Shown piece by piece: positions 46,396 through 54,809 of a stretch of 64,000 nucleotides of DNA; the stretch's first letter is position 1; each line of letters begins with the position of its first letter. Location: assembly GCF_016917755.1 (NCBI RefSeq), contig NZ_CP070326.1, positions 7,316,001-7,380,000 on the forward strand. Direction: 5' to 3'. This DNA is from Streptomyces noursei. GTDB taxonomy: Bacteria; Actinomycetota; Actinomycetes; Streptomycetales; Streptomycetaceae. Both the position numbers and the translations under genes were made by a program. The notes under the pieces were generated by a model that was not told the DNA's origin, did no database searches, and was given only the letters and a program-made list of their open reading frames with translations.

Positions 46396-46541
46396 CGGGT
46401 TGCCTCCTGCGGTGCGGTCTCGCGACCAGTGTCGCAGGTGCCCGATGCCGCTCCGGGGCCCGTCCGCCCGCCGTCGGAAGAACACTGCCGGGTGGGGGAG
46501 TTGACCGCCCGCCGCACCCCTGGTGTGGCGACTTTTCGCCG

Positions 46542-46571
46542 TTGAACGATACGTATCGTCTCGCATAAGGT
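46542..46571 (+). promoter_or_regulatory. Promoter with palindromic operator for the glycosyltransferase gene
   Basis: A perfect 14-bp palindrome ACGATACGTATCGT (46546-46559) lies between TTGAAC (46542-46547) and TAAGGT (46566-46571), spaced 18 bases, so a repressor bound there would block the promoter. This resembles TetR-type operators. The -10 element ends seven bases before the ATG, so the transcript may be leaderless or nearly so. Confidence 0.6.
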
Positions 46572-46578
46572 CCTGGGT

Positions 46579-47784
46579 ATGCCTCAGCACCCCTCGCACA
46601 TCGCCATGTTCAGCATCCCGGCGCATGGCCACGTCCAGCCGAACCTCGACGTCATCCGTGAACTGGTCGACCGTGGGCACCGGGTCAGCTACGCCATCCC
46701 GGACGCCTTCGCCGATCTCGTCGCCGCCACCGGCGCCGAACACCGGCCGTGGACCTCCGTCCTGCCCATCGATGAAAATCCGCAGTCCTGGGGCCCGGAC
46801 GTCCTCGACCACCTGGAACCCTTCCTCGACGACGCGGTACAGGCCCTGCCGCAGCTCGCCGCGGCCTACGAGGGCGACACCCCGGACCTCGTCCTCCATG
46901 ACAGCGCCGCGTTCCCGGCGCCGCTGCTCGCCCACTGGTGGGAAGTTCCGGCCATCCAGCTCACCCCGCACATGGTCGCCTGGGACGGCTACGAAGAGGA
47001 GGTTGGCAAGGGGATTCGCGAGGAGGTGCTGCGCGCCGAGCGCGGCCGCGCCTACTACGCCCGCTTCCGGGCCTGGTTGGATGAGCACGGCGTGCCGGGT
47101 GTCGTCGAGCCGGATTTCCTCTCCGCCCGCCCCGCCCGCGCCATCGTCCTGATCCCCCGCGCCATGCAGCCGAACGCCGACCGGGTCGACCCCTCCGTCT
47201 TCACCTTCGTCGGCTCCTGCCAGGGCGACCGCTCCGCGCAGGGCGACTGGCGGCGGCCCGCCGGTCTCGCGCCGGACGCCAAGGTGCTCCTGGTCTCCCT
47301 GGGCTCGGTGTTCACCGATGCGCCGGAGGTCTACCGGGCCTGTATCGAGGAGTTCGGCGGGCGGCCGGACTGGCATGTGGTGCTGCAGATCGGGAAGTTC
47401 ACCGACCCGGCGGTGCTCGGCGAGATCCCGGACAACGTCGCGGTGCACACCTGGGTCCCACAGCTGGCGATCCTCCGCCAGGCGGACATGTTCGTCACCC
47501 ATGCCGGGATGGGCGGCAGCCAGGAGGGCCTGGCGAACGGGGTGCCCATGGTGTGCGTACCGCAGGCCGCCGACCAGTTCATGAACGCCGACACCCTGGA
47601 AAGGCTCGGTGTCGCACGGCAGTTGGCGAACGGGCAGGTGACGGCGCGGGCACTGGGTGATGCGGTGCGCTCGCTGATCGACGATCCCGATGTGGCCGCG
47701 ACGCTCCGACGGATCCGCGCCGAGATGGCGGACGAGGGCGGCAGCCGGCGGGCCGCCGATCTCATCGAGGCCCAACTCCCGTAG
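46579..47784 (+). CDS. Macrolide-type glycosyltransferase (MGT/OleD-like, GT1)
   Basis: 401-aa soluble GT-B enzyme that transfers a sugar from a nucleotide donor to small hydrophobic acceptors; relatives inactivate macrolides. N-terminal motif HIAMFSIPAHGHVQPNLDVI with the catalytic His, acceptor-domain LTPHMVAWDGYEEEV, and the donor-binding block WVPQLAILRQADMFVTHAGM, followed by a GGSQEGL turn and VPQAADQF. The palindrome over its promoter suggests induction by the drug or a related ligand. No TetR gene is adjacent in this window, so the regulator would be encoded elsewhere. Confidence 0.94.
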   Translation: MPQHPSHIAMFSIPAHGHVQPNLDVIRELVDRGHRVSYAIPDAFADLVAATGAEHRPWTSVLPIDENPQSWGPDVLDHLEPFLDDAVQALPQLAAAYEGDTPDLVLHDSAAFPAPLLAHWWEVPAIQLTPHMVAWDGYEEEVGKGIREEVLRAERGRAYYARFRAWLDEHGVPGVVEPDFLSARPARAIVLIPRAMQPNADRVDPSVFTFVGSCQGDRSAQGDWRRPAGLAPDAKVLLVSLGSVFTDAPEVYRACIEEFGGRPDWHVVLQIGKFTDPAVLGEIPDNVAVHTWVPQLAILRQADMFVTHAGMGGSQEGLANGVPMVCVPQAADQFMNADTLERLGVARQLANGQVTARALGDAVRSLIDDPDVAATLRRIRAEMADEGGSRRAADLIEAQLP

Positions 47785-48111
47785 GCGTAACCGCCGGTAC
47801 GCAGATCTTGCGAGGCGCGAGCCTGCCACAGGGGGATGGTTGACGAGCAAATGAATCGTCAGCTGTCCCCCTTCGTTGCGCACATGTAAACGGAGTTGAG
47901 TCGGTGTGCGTCAACTCCAGCGCGTCCTTTGGGTACTTCTGAAACCCTTTGTATTTCTACAGGGTTGTTGCGAATCTCACACGGCCCGGCGGCCCTTGAA
48001 TTGCACTCGTCAATCCGACAGGGTTTCGAACCAGTCCGCCGGAGATCTCGCGGTCTCCTCGGGCTCTTCGCAACGCTTCCCCCCACACCACGAACGAGGA
48101 GAACCCTCGCC
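47785..48111 (+). other. Leader region of the S8 protease
   Basis: 327 bases. It includes a lower-GC section (47930-48000, CCCTTTGTATTTCTACAGGG, itself an imperfect palindrome) likely to contain the protease promoter. No gene is seen here. Confidence 0.5.
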
Positions 48112-49323
48112 ATGGCTCATAAGCGTTCCAGCAAGAAGCGGCTCATCACGGCGATATCCGCCGCCGTGGCCGCCACTGGTATCGCCGCCGTCACCGCGGT
48201 CACCGCGGGCGCGTCGCCCGCCGCCGAGGGCAAGATCTACGGTGCCGACGCAAAGGGCGCCGTCACCGGCAGCTACATCGTGCTGCTGAAGAAATCCGCC
48301 TCGATGCACGCCGCCGAGAGCGGCGACCTTGCCGCCAAGTACGGCGGCAAGGTCAAGCGGACCTTCACCTCCGCCATCGACGGCTTCTCGACCACCGGCC
48401 TGTCCGCCGAGGACGCCAAGCGCCTGGCGGCCGACCCGGCCGTCGACAAGGTCGTCCAGAACCACACGTTCCACATCGACGGCACCCAGGAGAACCCGCC
48501 GTCGTGGGGTCTGGACCGCATCGACCAGACCGACACCAACGGTGACGGCAAGTACAACTACCCGGACAGCGCGGGCGACGGCGTCACCGCCTACGTCATC
48601 GACACCGGTATCCACATCAGCCACAAGGACTTCGGCGGTCGCGCGTCCTACGGCTTCAACGCCATCGACAACAGCAACAAGGCCGAGGACGACAACGGCC
48701 ACGGCACCCACGTCTCCGGCACCATCGGCGGCACCGCGCACGGCGTCGCCAAGAAGGTCAAACTGGTCGCCGTGAAGGTCCTCGACGCGCAGGGCTCCGG
48801 CAGCACCGAGCAGGTCGTCGCGGGCATCGACTGGGTCACCAAGAACCACAAGGGCCCCTCGGTCGCCAACATGTCGCTCGGCGGCGGCGCGGACGAGGCG
48901 CTCGACGCGGCCGTGAAGAAGGCCATCGACTCCGGTGTCACCTTCGGCGTCGCGGCCGGCAACGAGTCCACCGACGCGGGCCAGGGCTCCCCGGCGCGCG
49001 TCAAGGAGGCCATCACGGTGGCCTCCAGCACCAAGGACGACCAGCAGTCCGACTTCTCCAACTACGGCAGCGTCGTCGACCTCTACGCTCCGGGCTCCGA
49101 CATCACCTCGGACTGGAACACCAGCGACGACGCCACCAAGACCATCTCCGGCACGTCGATGGCGACCCCGCACGTCGTGGGTGCCGCCGCGATCTACCTG
49201 GCCGACCACAAGGACGCCAAGCCGGCCGACGTGGAGAAGGCGCTGACGGACGGGGCCACCCCCGACAAGATCAGCAACCCGGGCCAGGGCACGCCCAACA
49301 AGCTGCTGAAGGTCGTGCAGTAG
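48112..49323 (+). CDS. Secreted subtilisin-like serine protease (S8, proteinase K type)
   Basis: 403-aa preproenzyme. The signal peptide is residues about 1-37 (basic MAHKRSSKKR start, cleavage near GASPAAE). An I9 inhibitor propeptide (GSYIVLLKKSASMHAAES, VQNHTFHIDG) precedes the catalytic domain. The triad lies in AYVIDTGIHISH (Asp), DDNGHGTHVSGTIGG (His) and SGTSMATPHVVGAAAI (Ser); the oxyanion Asn is in VAAGNESTDAG. GAACGAGGAGAACC before the ATG decides the start over longer frames. An extracellular peptidase, monocistronic, followed by a strong hairpin. Confidence 0.97.
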   Translation: MAHKRSSKKRLITAISAAVAATGIAAVTAVTAGASPAAEGKIYGADAKGAVTGSYIVLLKKSASMHAAESGDLAAKYGGKVKRTFTSAIDGFSTTGLSAEDAKRLAADPAVDKVVQNHTFHIDGTQENPPSWGLDRIDQTDTNGDGKYNYPDSAGDGVTAYVIDTGIHISHKDFGGRASYGFNAIDNSNKAEDDNGHGTHVSGTIGGTAHGVAKKVKLVAVKVLDAQGSGSTEQVVAGIDWVTKNHKGPSVANMSLGGGADEALDAAVKKAIDSGVTFGVAAGNESTDAGQGSPARVKEAITVASSTKDDQQSDFSNYGSVVDLYAPGSDITSDWNTSDDATKTISGTSMATPHVVGAAAIYLADHKDAKPADVEKALTDGATPDKISNPGQGTPNKLLKVVQ

Positions 49324-49356
49324 TCCGCCAGCAGCCGATCGGGTCGTTCGGCACCT

Positions 49357-49403
49357 GACGCCGGCCGTCGCGCTCGCCCCCACGGGGCGCGGCGGCCGGC
49401 GTC
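49357..49403 (+). terminator. Putative terminator after the S8 protease
   Basis: An 11-bp stem GACGCCGGCCG/CGGCCGGCGTC with an inner CCCC/GGGG hairpin in the 25-base loop, 34 bases past the protease stop. Confidence 0.65.
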
Positions 49404-49505
49404 GCCGTGCCCGCGGCCCGCCAACGCGCCTTCCCCCGCGTCGGGTTATCCACAGGAGGCTCCCTCCGAATCCGTGGACGGCCGAGCGTGGCTACCGTCG
49501 GTGAC

Positions 49506-49757
49506 ATGCACGGAGTCACGCCGATTCTCGGCATCAGCACCATCGTCTACGGAGTGATCGGACTGATCTGCGTCGTCCTCGGCGCGGTCCGCACGACAGG
49601 GGGGAGCCCGCCATGCACACCGTCACCGTCATCGTCCCGGCGCACAACGAGGAAGAGGGGCTACCGGCCACGCTGGAGTCCCTCGCCCGGCAAACCGTCC
49701 CGCCCGACCGGATCCTGGTCGTCGACGACGCCTCCACCGACCGCACCGGCGAGGTAG
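49506..49757 (+). CDS. Possible short membrane peptide overlapping the GT2 start
   Basis: An ATG at 49506 opens MHGVTPILGISTIVYGVIGL then ICVVLGAV, a clear single transmembrane helix, but after about 36 codons the frame runs into the glycosyltransferase gene in a different frame and becomes Pro/Ser/Arg-rich until 49757. It may be a small membrane protein, or an N-terminal helix detached by a frame change. Weakly supported. Confidence 0.25.
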   Translation: MHGVTPILGISTIVYGVIGLICVVLGAVRTTGGSPPCTPSPSSSRRTTRKRGYRPRWSPSPGKPSRPTGSWSSTTPPPTAPAR

Positions 49758-50698
49758 CCGCCGCACACGGCGCCACGGTGCTCCGCCCACCGCGCAACCT
49801 CGGCAGCAAGGCGAGGGCGCAGAACCACGCCCTCCCGCGGTGCACCACCGACCTCGTCCTGGCCGTCGACGCGGACACCGTCCTGGCCCCGGACTACCTC
49901 GAACGCATCCTCCCGGTCTTCGACGACCCCGACGTCGCCGTCGCCGCGGGCACGGTCCGCACCCGACACACCCGCACCGTCTGGGAGCGGGGCCGCTCCA
50001 CGGAGTACCTCTTCGGATTCCACTTCCACCGGCCCATCCAGGCACTCGCCGACAGCCCCATGGTCTGCTCGGGGTGCTGCTCGGTCTTCCGGCGCGGCGA
50101 ACTGGTGGCGTGCGGCGGCTTCCCCGAGCGCACCATCGTCGAGGACATGGACTACACCTGGTCCCGACAGATCGCCGGCCGGCGCGCGGTCTACGTCTCC
50201 GACGCGGTGGCCCTCGCCGCCGACCCGGAGAACCTCACCTACTTCCGCAAACAGGTCAAGCGCTGGATGGCCGGCTTCTGCCAGAACGTCCGGCTCCACC
50301 TCGGCCGACTCCTCGTCCACAAACCGCTGTTGGCGATCTGGGTGCTGCTCGCCCTGTTCGAGATCCTCACCGCGCCGCTGTGGTGGGTCACCCCGTTCGT
50401 GCTCACCGCGACGACCGGTGCCTCACCACCGGCCGCCCTCGCGTGGTGGGCCGGCACCGACCTCCTGCTGACGCTGCCACCGCTGGTGTACGCCGCCCAT
50501 CGCCGCAAACTCCCGCTCTGGGGCGTGCTGGTGAACATCCCCTGCGCCTACGCCACCAAGGCGGTCAACGTCGTCTACGCCTGGAAGGCCCTGGTCGTGG
50601 AGTTGTTGCTGGTGCCCCTGCACCTCGCGCGGGGGCTCACGGTCTATGAGAAGGGGCGCGCCGACGCACCCTCGGGGCAGCGGGTGGTGGCGACCTGA
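49613..50698 (+). CDS. Membrane glycosyltransferase, family GT2
   Basis: 361 aa. The GT-A domain shows VTVIVPAHNEEEGLPATLES, RILVVDDASTDRTGE, LAVDADTVLAPDYL (metal DxD) and TIVEDMDYTW (base region), then the processive-type Q-x-x-R-W motif in FRKQVKRWMAGF. Four hydrophobic helices follow at about 240-345. Such enzymes polymerise or transfer sugars from UDP-sugars on the inner membrane face; the product is unknown. The ATG follows GGGGGGAGCCCGCC. It is convergent with the chelatase gene. It is unrelated in detail to the truncated GT2 at 15.2 kb. Confidence 0.9.
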   Translation: MHTVTVIVPAHNEEEGLPATLESLARQTVPPDRILVVDDASTDRTGEVAAAHGATVLRPPRNLGSKARAQNHALPRCTTDLVLAVDADTVLAPDYLERILPVFDDPDVAVAAGTVRTRHTRTVWERGRSTEYLFGFHFHRPIQALADSPMVCSGCCSVFRRGELVACGGFPERTIVEDMDYTWSRQIAGRRAVYVSDAVALAADPENLTYFRKQVKRWMAGFCQNVRLHLGRLLVHKPLLAIWVLLALFEILTAPLWWVTPFVLTATTGASPPAALAWWAGTDLLLTLPPLVYAAHRRKLPLWGVLVNIPCAYATKAVNVVYAWKALVVELLLVPLHLARGLTVYEKGRADAPSGQRVVAT

Positions 50699-50797
50699 CC
50701 CGACCCGCCGTGCTGTGGCTTCGGCCTTGGCCCTGACCTGCACTGACGAGATGTGAGGCGGCGCGGGCAGTGGCGAGGCGGTGGCGGTCGGTGTCGC

Positions 50798-51568
50798 TCA
50801 GGCGATGAGCGCCGCCGCGTCGCCGCGGGAGCGGGCCCGGACGGCCTGGTCGTAGCGGCGCAGCAGCAGCCGGGCCAGTTCGGGGGCGGCACCGAGCACC
50901 GGGGCGAGGATGTCGGCGCGGGCCTCGCGGGCACCGGCGGCGATGCGGTCCGGCAGGAAGCCCGGCGCGATGACGTACGGGGCGACGGCCACCCGTTGGA
51001 CGCCCTCGGCCCGCAGTTCCCGTACGGCGTCGGCCGTGCGGGGAAGGGATGCGGAGGCGAACGCAGGTCGCACGGCACACCAGTCTGCGGTGCGCCGCCA
51101 CTCCCGCGCGATTTCAGCGATCACTGCGATCGCCTCCGGGTCTGAGGAGCCCGCCGAGGCCAGGACGACCCCGGTCGAGCGGTGGTCACCGGGCCGCAGC
51201 CCGGCCTCCTCCAGCCGGCGCTCCAGGGCGCCGGTCAGGAGGGGCGAAGGGCCGAGTACATCGGCCTGGTGGACGGTGAGCAGGGGCAGCCGCGCGGCGG
51301 CCTCCCGCAGCACCGCGGGGATGTCGGACTTCGCGTGGAAAGCACGGGTGAGGAGGAGGGGGAGAGCCACCACGTTCCGTACGCCCTCGGCCGAGAGGCG
51401 CTCCAGTACACGGGGTACCCGGGGCGCGTTGAAGTCGAGATAGCCGACCTCCACGCGCAGCCCCGGCCGCCGCTTCCGGACGCGCGCGCAGAGCGCGGCG
51501 ACGGTCGCGGCGTGCCGAGGGTCACGGCTGCCGTGGGCGATGACGAGGAGAGTGGGGCGTGTGCTCAT
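50798..51568 (-). CDS. Sirohydrochlorin chelatase (CbiX/SirB-like)
   Basis: Inserts Fe (or Co) into sirohydrochlorin; in this operon it should supply siroheme for the sulfite reductase at the operon head. 256 aa with two homologous halves: LLVIAHGSRDPRHAATV with the metal-binding His, GYLDFNAPRV, LPLLLTRAFHAKSDIPAVL, then VVLASAGSSDPEA and APYVIAPGFLPDRI. The ATG is five bases past the permease stop, so it is the last gene of the long sulfur operon. Confidence 0.93.
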   Translation of the reverse strand: MSTRPTLLVIAHGSRDPRHAATVAALCARVRKRRPGLRVEVGYLDFNAPRVPRVLERLSAEGVRNVVALPLLLTRAFHAKSDIPAVLREAAARLPLLTVHQADVLGPSPLLTGALERRLEEAGLRPGDHRSTGVVLASAGSSDPEAIAVIAEIAREWRRTADWCAVRPAFASASLPRTADAVRELRAEGVQRVAVAPYVIAPGFLPDRIAAGAREARADILAPVLGAAPELARLLLRRYDQAVRARSRGDAAALIA

Positions 51569-51572
51569 GGTT

Positions 51573-52637
51573 TCAGCTCTTGACGAGGAGGCCGCGGCTG
51601 CGCAGCACCCGGCGCTCGATCGGGGCGAAGATCAACAGCTCGATGCCGATGCCGACGATCAGGATCAGCAGGATGGCGGCCAACACCCAGGACATGTCCT
51701 GCAGTTCGCGGCCCTGTTCCAGGAGCTGGCCCAGGCCGGTGCCGAGATCGGGAGCGTTGACGATGAGTTCGGCGGCCATCAGGGACCGCCAGGAGAACGC
51801 CCAGCCCTGCTTGAGCCCGGCGAGGTAGCCGGGCAGTGCGGCGGGGAGCAGCACATGGCGGACACCGGCCAGGCCGGTCGCGCCGATGGTGCGGCCGGCC
51901 CGCAGATAGAGAGGAGAGATCTGGTCGACACCGGACACCAGCCCGTTGGCGATCGAGGGCACGGCGCCGAGCAGCACCACCGCGTAGATGGTGGCGTCGC
52001 TCAGCCCGAACCAGATGATCGCCGCCGGGACCCAGGCTACCGAGGGGAGGGACTGCAGCCCGCTGAGGATCGGACCGATTGCGGCTCGTACGGGCTTGAC
52101 GCGGGCCACGATCAGTCCGAGCGCCGTGCCGAGGACGACCGATGCCAGGAAGCCGAGGGCGCCGCGGGAGAGGCTGGTCCACACGAAGCCCAGCAGGGTG
52201 CCTTCGAGCCACTTCTGTTGGAGCGAGCGGAAGACGTCGAGTGGGCTCGGCAGCAGATAGTGCGGCTTGAGCTGGAAGTGGTACGCGAGTTGCCAGAGCG
52301 CCAGCACGATCACGATCGCGATGACGGGAGGGAACGCCTTTGACAGCGCGGTACGCAGCCACGGCTGCCGGGCGACCACGGCGGAGTCCAGGGCGTCGAG
52401 CCCGGCCTCCAGACCGGCGAGGTCGCCGGCGGTGGGACGGGGCGTGGCGCCGGCCGCCTCGGCGCCGGCTCCGGTCCCGGTTTCCGTGGTCGCCTCGGCG
52501 GGGGAACCGTGCGTGGAGCCCGCTGAGCCGGCCACCGCGTCGGTGGCCGCTTCGGTGGCCGGGGTGGTGGAGGGGCCGGCGGGGTCGTCGCCGGGGTTTC
52601 CCTTGGCGGACGACGCGGTGGTCTCAGTGCTGGCCAT
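51573..52637 (-). CDS. ABC transporter permease, sulfonate/nitrate/taurine type (SsuC-like)
   Basis: 354 aa. An unusually long disordered N-terminus of about 95 residues rich in Thr, Ala, Gly and Glu precedes the six-helix BPD_transp_1 domain. This begins near FPPVIAIVIVLALWQLAYHF and carries the EAA-type loop AGRTIGATGLAGVRHVLLPA. The start ATG overlaps the ATPase gene by 14 bases and has GGGGAGATCCGCC upstream. It works with the two genes before it in the operon. Confidence 0.92.
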   Translation of the reverse strand: MASTETTASSAKGNPGDDPAGPSTTPATEAATDAVAGSAGSTHGSPAEATTETGTGAGAEAAGATPRPTAGDLAGLEAGLDALDSAVVARQPWLRTALSKAFPPVIAIVIVLALWQLAYHFQLKPHYLLPSPLDVFRSLQQKWLEGTLLGFVWTSLSRGALGFLASVVLGTALGLIVARVKPVRAAIGPILSGLQSLPSVAWVPAAIIWFGLSDATIYAVVLLGAVPSIANGLVSGVDQISPLYLRAGRTIGATGLAGVRHVLLPAALPGYLAGLKQGWAFSWRSLMAAELIVNAPDLGTGLGQLLEQGRELQDMSWVLAAILLILIVGIGIELLIFAPIERRVLRSRGLLVKS

Positions 52638-53448
52638 GGCGGCGGATCTCCCCACGGAGCTGTTCGGTGATCTCGATGGACAGGTCGGCGACCGCGGAGT
52701 CCTCGATGCGGCGCGGCTGGGGGATGTCCACGTGCCACTCCCGGGCGACTCGGCCGGGGCGGGAGGAGAGCAGCACGACCCGCTCGCCGAGCCGCACCGC
52801 CTCACGGACGTTGTGGGTGACGAAGAGCACCGAGAGGTTGCCCGCGGCGGAGCCGCTGCTGTTCTGGGTCTGCCAGATCCGGGTCAGTTCGTCGTGTAGC
52901 ACATCGCGGGTGATGGCGTCGAGGGCGGCGAACGGCTCGTCCATCAGCAGCAGTTGGCTGTCCTGGGCCAGCGCCCGGGCCATCGCCACCCGCTGGCGCA
53001 TGCCGCCCGACAGCTCGTGTACCCGCTTGCCGTACGCGCCCTTGAGACGGACGAGTTCCAGCAGCCGCTCGGCCTCGCCGCGGCGCTCCGCGCGCGGCAC
53101 CCCGCGCAGCCGCAGCGCCAGTTCGATGTTGCGGCCCGCGGTCAGCCATGGGAACAGCGCATGCTCCTGGAACATCAGGGCCGGCCTGCCGCCGGGCGTC
53201 TCGATGGTGCCGGCGGACGGCTTGTCCAGACCGGCCACGAGACTGAGGAGGGTGGACTTGCCGCACCCCGAGGCCCCCAGGAGGCAGACGAAGGAGCCGG
53301 GTGCGACGTCGATGTTGATGTCGTCCAGCACCTGCTGTTGCGCGCCGGGGCGGCCGAAGGACTTCGAGACGTGGTGGATGCGAGCGGCGTACGGGCCGGT
53401 GGTGCCGGCGTCCGCCGGGGCGGGCTTGGTGAGCGTGCTGGTCGTCAT
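52624..53448 (-). CDS. ABC transporter ATP-binding protein (SsuB-like)
   Basis: 274 aa. Walker A is LLGASGCGKSTLLSLVAGLD, the Q-loop is in LMFQEHALFPWL, the signature is HELSGGMRQRVAMARALA, Walker B is LLLMDEPFAALDAITR and the H-loop is LFVTHNVREAVRLG, a SsuB/TauB/NrtD pattern. A GTG three codons earlier sits against AGGAGG; the ATG at 53448 with eight-base spacing is preferred. Overlaps the permease gene. Confidence 0.94.
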   Translation of the reverse strand: MTTSTLTKPAPADAGTTGPYAARIHHVSKSFGRPGAQQQVLDDINIDVAPGSFVCLLGASGCGKSTLLSLVAGLDKPSAGTIETPGGRPALMFQEHALFPWLTAGRNIELALRLRGVPRAERRGEAERLLELVRLKGAYGKRVHELSGGMRQRVAMARALAQDSQLLLMDEPFAALDAITRDVLHDELTRIWQTQNSSGSAAGNLSVLFVTHNVREAVRLGERVVLLSSRPGRVAREWHVDIPQPRRIEDSAVADLSIEITEQLRGEIRRHGQH

Positions 53449-53482
53449 CGGTGTCACCTCCTGGGAGTTCGGGGGGCCGGGG

Positions 53483-54592
53483 TCAGTTGCCGCCGAGGCC
53501 GGCGTCGTCGACCGGCGGCTTGCCCTCGGACTTGAGCACCTTGTTCAGCAGGGTGAGGTCGTAGATGCCCTTGAGGTCGGGCTTCTTCAGCAGCCCCGCC
53601 TTGACGGCGTGGTCCGCCTCCTCCTGGAGGGTGGCGGCCAGCGGGTCATCGGTGACGTCGACGTTCTTGAAGGCCGGGTCGATGACGTCGTCCGGGAGCG
53701 GCTTGCCGGTGATCGCCGGGTCGGCCAGTTTCTCGTTCAGTGCCTTGACGGCCTCGGCGGGGTGCGACCGGATCCAGGTGTTGGTCTTCACCGAGGCGCG
53801 CAGCACGGCCTCGACCGCCTTCGGGTGCTCCTTGAGGAAGCGCTGCGAGACGATCACGTTGGTGATGACGAACTTGCCGTCCTGCCACAGCTTCTTCTCG
53901 TCGAGCAGTGCCTTGCCGCCCGCGGCGACCAGCTTGGACGCGGTGGGCTCGGGCACCCAGGCGGCGTCGATGCTGCCCTGCGTGAAGGCGGTGGGCGTGA
54001 CCTTGTTGTCGATGCGCTGGACGGTGACGTCGCCCTTGCCGGTGGTGGCGTCGACCGTGTAGCCCTTGCCGGAAAGGAAGTTCAGCAGGGCGACGTCCTG
54101 GGTGTTGCCCAGCTGCGGGGTGGCGATCGTCTTGCCCTTGAGATCGTCCAGGCTCTTGATCTTCTTGGGGTTGACGATCAGCGAGACACCGCCGGAGGCC
54201 GAACCGGCGATGATCTTCAGGCTCTTGCCGTGCGACTTCACATAGCCGTTGATCGCGGGGGAGGGGCCGATCCAGCCGATGTCGATGGCGTTCGAGTTGA
54301 GCGCCTCGATCTCGGCGGGGCCGGCGTTGAAGACCGAGGACTTCACCGCGGTGCCGCCCAGCTCCTTCTGGAACTGGCCGGTCTGAAGGCCGATCAGCGG
54401 CGTGGCATGGGTGGTGTTGCCGAAGAATCCGATCTTGACCTGATCGAGCCCGTCGACCTTGGGCCCCTTCGGGGCGACGGTGGCCGCGGTGTCCTTCGGG
54501 GCCTGGGAGCCGTAGCCGCAGGCCCCCAGCGCGAGGGTCAGCAACGGGACGGTGGCGGCGACCGCCAGGAGGCGATGACGAACGGCAGACAC
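53483..54592 (-). CDS. ABC transporter substrate-binding lipoprotein (SsuA-like)
   Basis: 369 aa, exported and lipid-anchored: signal peptide with lipobox LALGAC. The mature protein belongs to the NMT1/SsuA periplasmic-binding group (VKIGFFGNTTHATPLIGLQT, IDIGWIGPSPAINGYVKSHG, TIATPQLGNTQDVALLNFL, GSIDAAWVPEP). These bind alkylsulfonates, taurine or nitrate. Because it lies in the sulfate-reduction operon, sulfate or organosulfur uptake is likely. No sulfonate monooxygenase (SsuD) is in the window. The GTG start follows AGAGGAACACCTCCC. Confidence 0.92.
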   Translation of the reverse strand: MSAVRHRLLAVAATVPLLTLALGACGYGSQAPKDTAATVAPKGPKVDGLDQVKIGFFGNTTHATPLIGLQTGQFQKELGGTAVKSSVFNAGPAEIEALNSNAIDIGWIGPSPAINGYVKSHGKSLKIIAGSASGGVSLIVNPKKIKSLDDLKGKTIATPQLGNTQDVALLNFLSGKGYTVDATTGKGDVTVQRIDNKVTPTAFTQGSIDAAWVPEPTASKLVAAGGKALLDEKKLWQDGKFVITNVIVSQRFLKEHPKAVEAVLRASVKTNTWIRSHPAEAVKALNEKLADPAITGKPLPDDVIDPAFKNVDVTDDPLAATLQEEADHAVKAGLLKKPDLKGIYDLTLLNKVLKSEGKPPVDDAGLGGN

Positions 54593-54705
54593 GGGAGGTG
54601 TTCCTCTCGGAAGGCCGGGGGAGTACGCGCCTCGCTAGGGGGGCGCGCCCGGCGGAAGGGTGGAACTTCGGAGGGAGGACGTGGGGGGTACGGAGTCGGG
54701 CCCGG

Positions 54706-54807
54706 TCAGCACATACATCGGCCGACTCCGCCCTGTCCGCTCCCGAGGGCGCCGCTGCCTACGCGGCCCCCTTCCTTCGCGAAGGTCGAGAAGATGTCCC
54801 TGAGCAT
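54706..54807 (-). CDS. Possible 33-aa peptide ending Cys-Met-Cys between cysN and ssuA
   Basis: The ATG is two bases after the cysN stop (TGA-TC-ATG), suggesting reinitiation. The peptide starts MLRDIFSTFAKEGGRV, is Gly/Ser-rich and ends GRCMC. The ending recalls cysteine-sensing attenuator peptides, although it is inside an operon, not at its head. Speculative. Confidence 0.3.
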   Translation of the reverse strand: MLRDIFSTFAKEGGRVGSGALGSGQGGVGRCMC

Positions 54808-54809
54808 GA

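Noticed and set aside
46396..47883. Long extension of the APH frame through the glycosyltransferase gene
   Set aside because: Antisense to a clear GT1 gene. The kinase domain begins at 46395 with a ribosome site.
49613..50698. Source copy of the truncated GT2 at 15.2 kb
   Set aside because: The sequence after the Q-x-x-R-W motif differs (KRWMAGF versus LRWQRGALENL), so the two are not recent copies.
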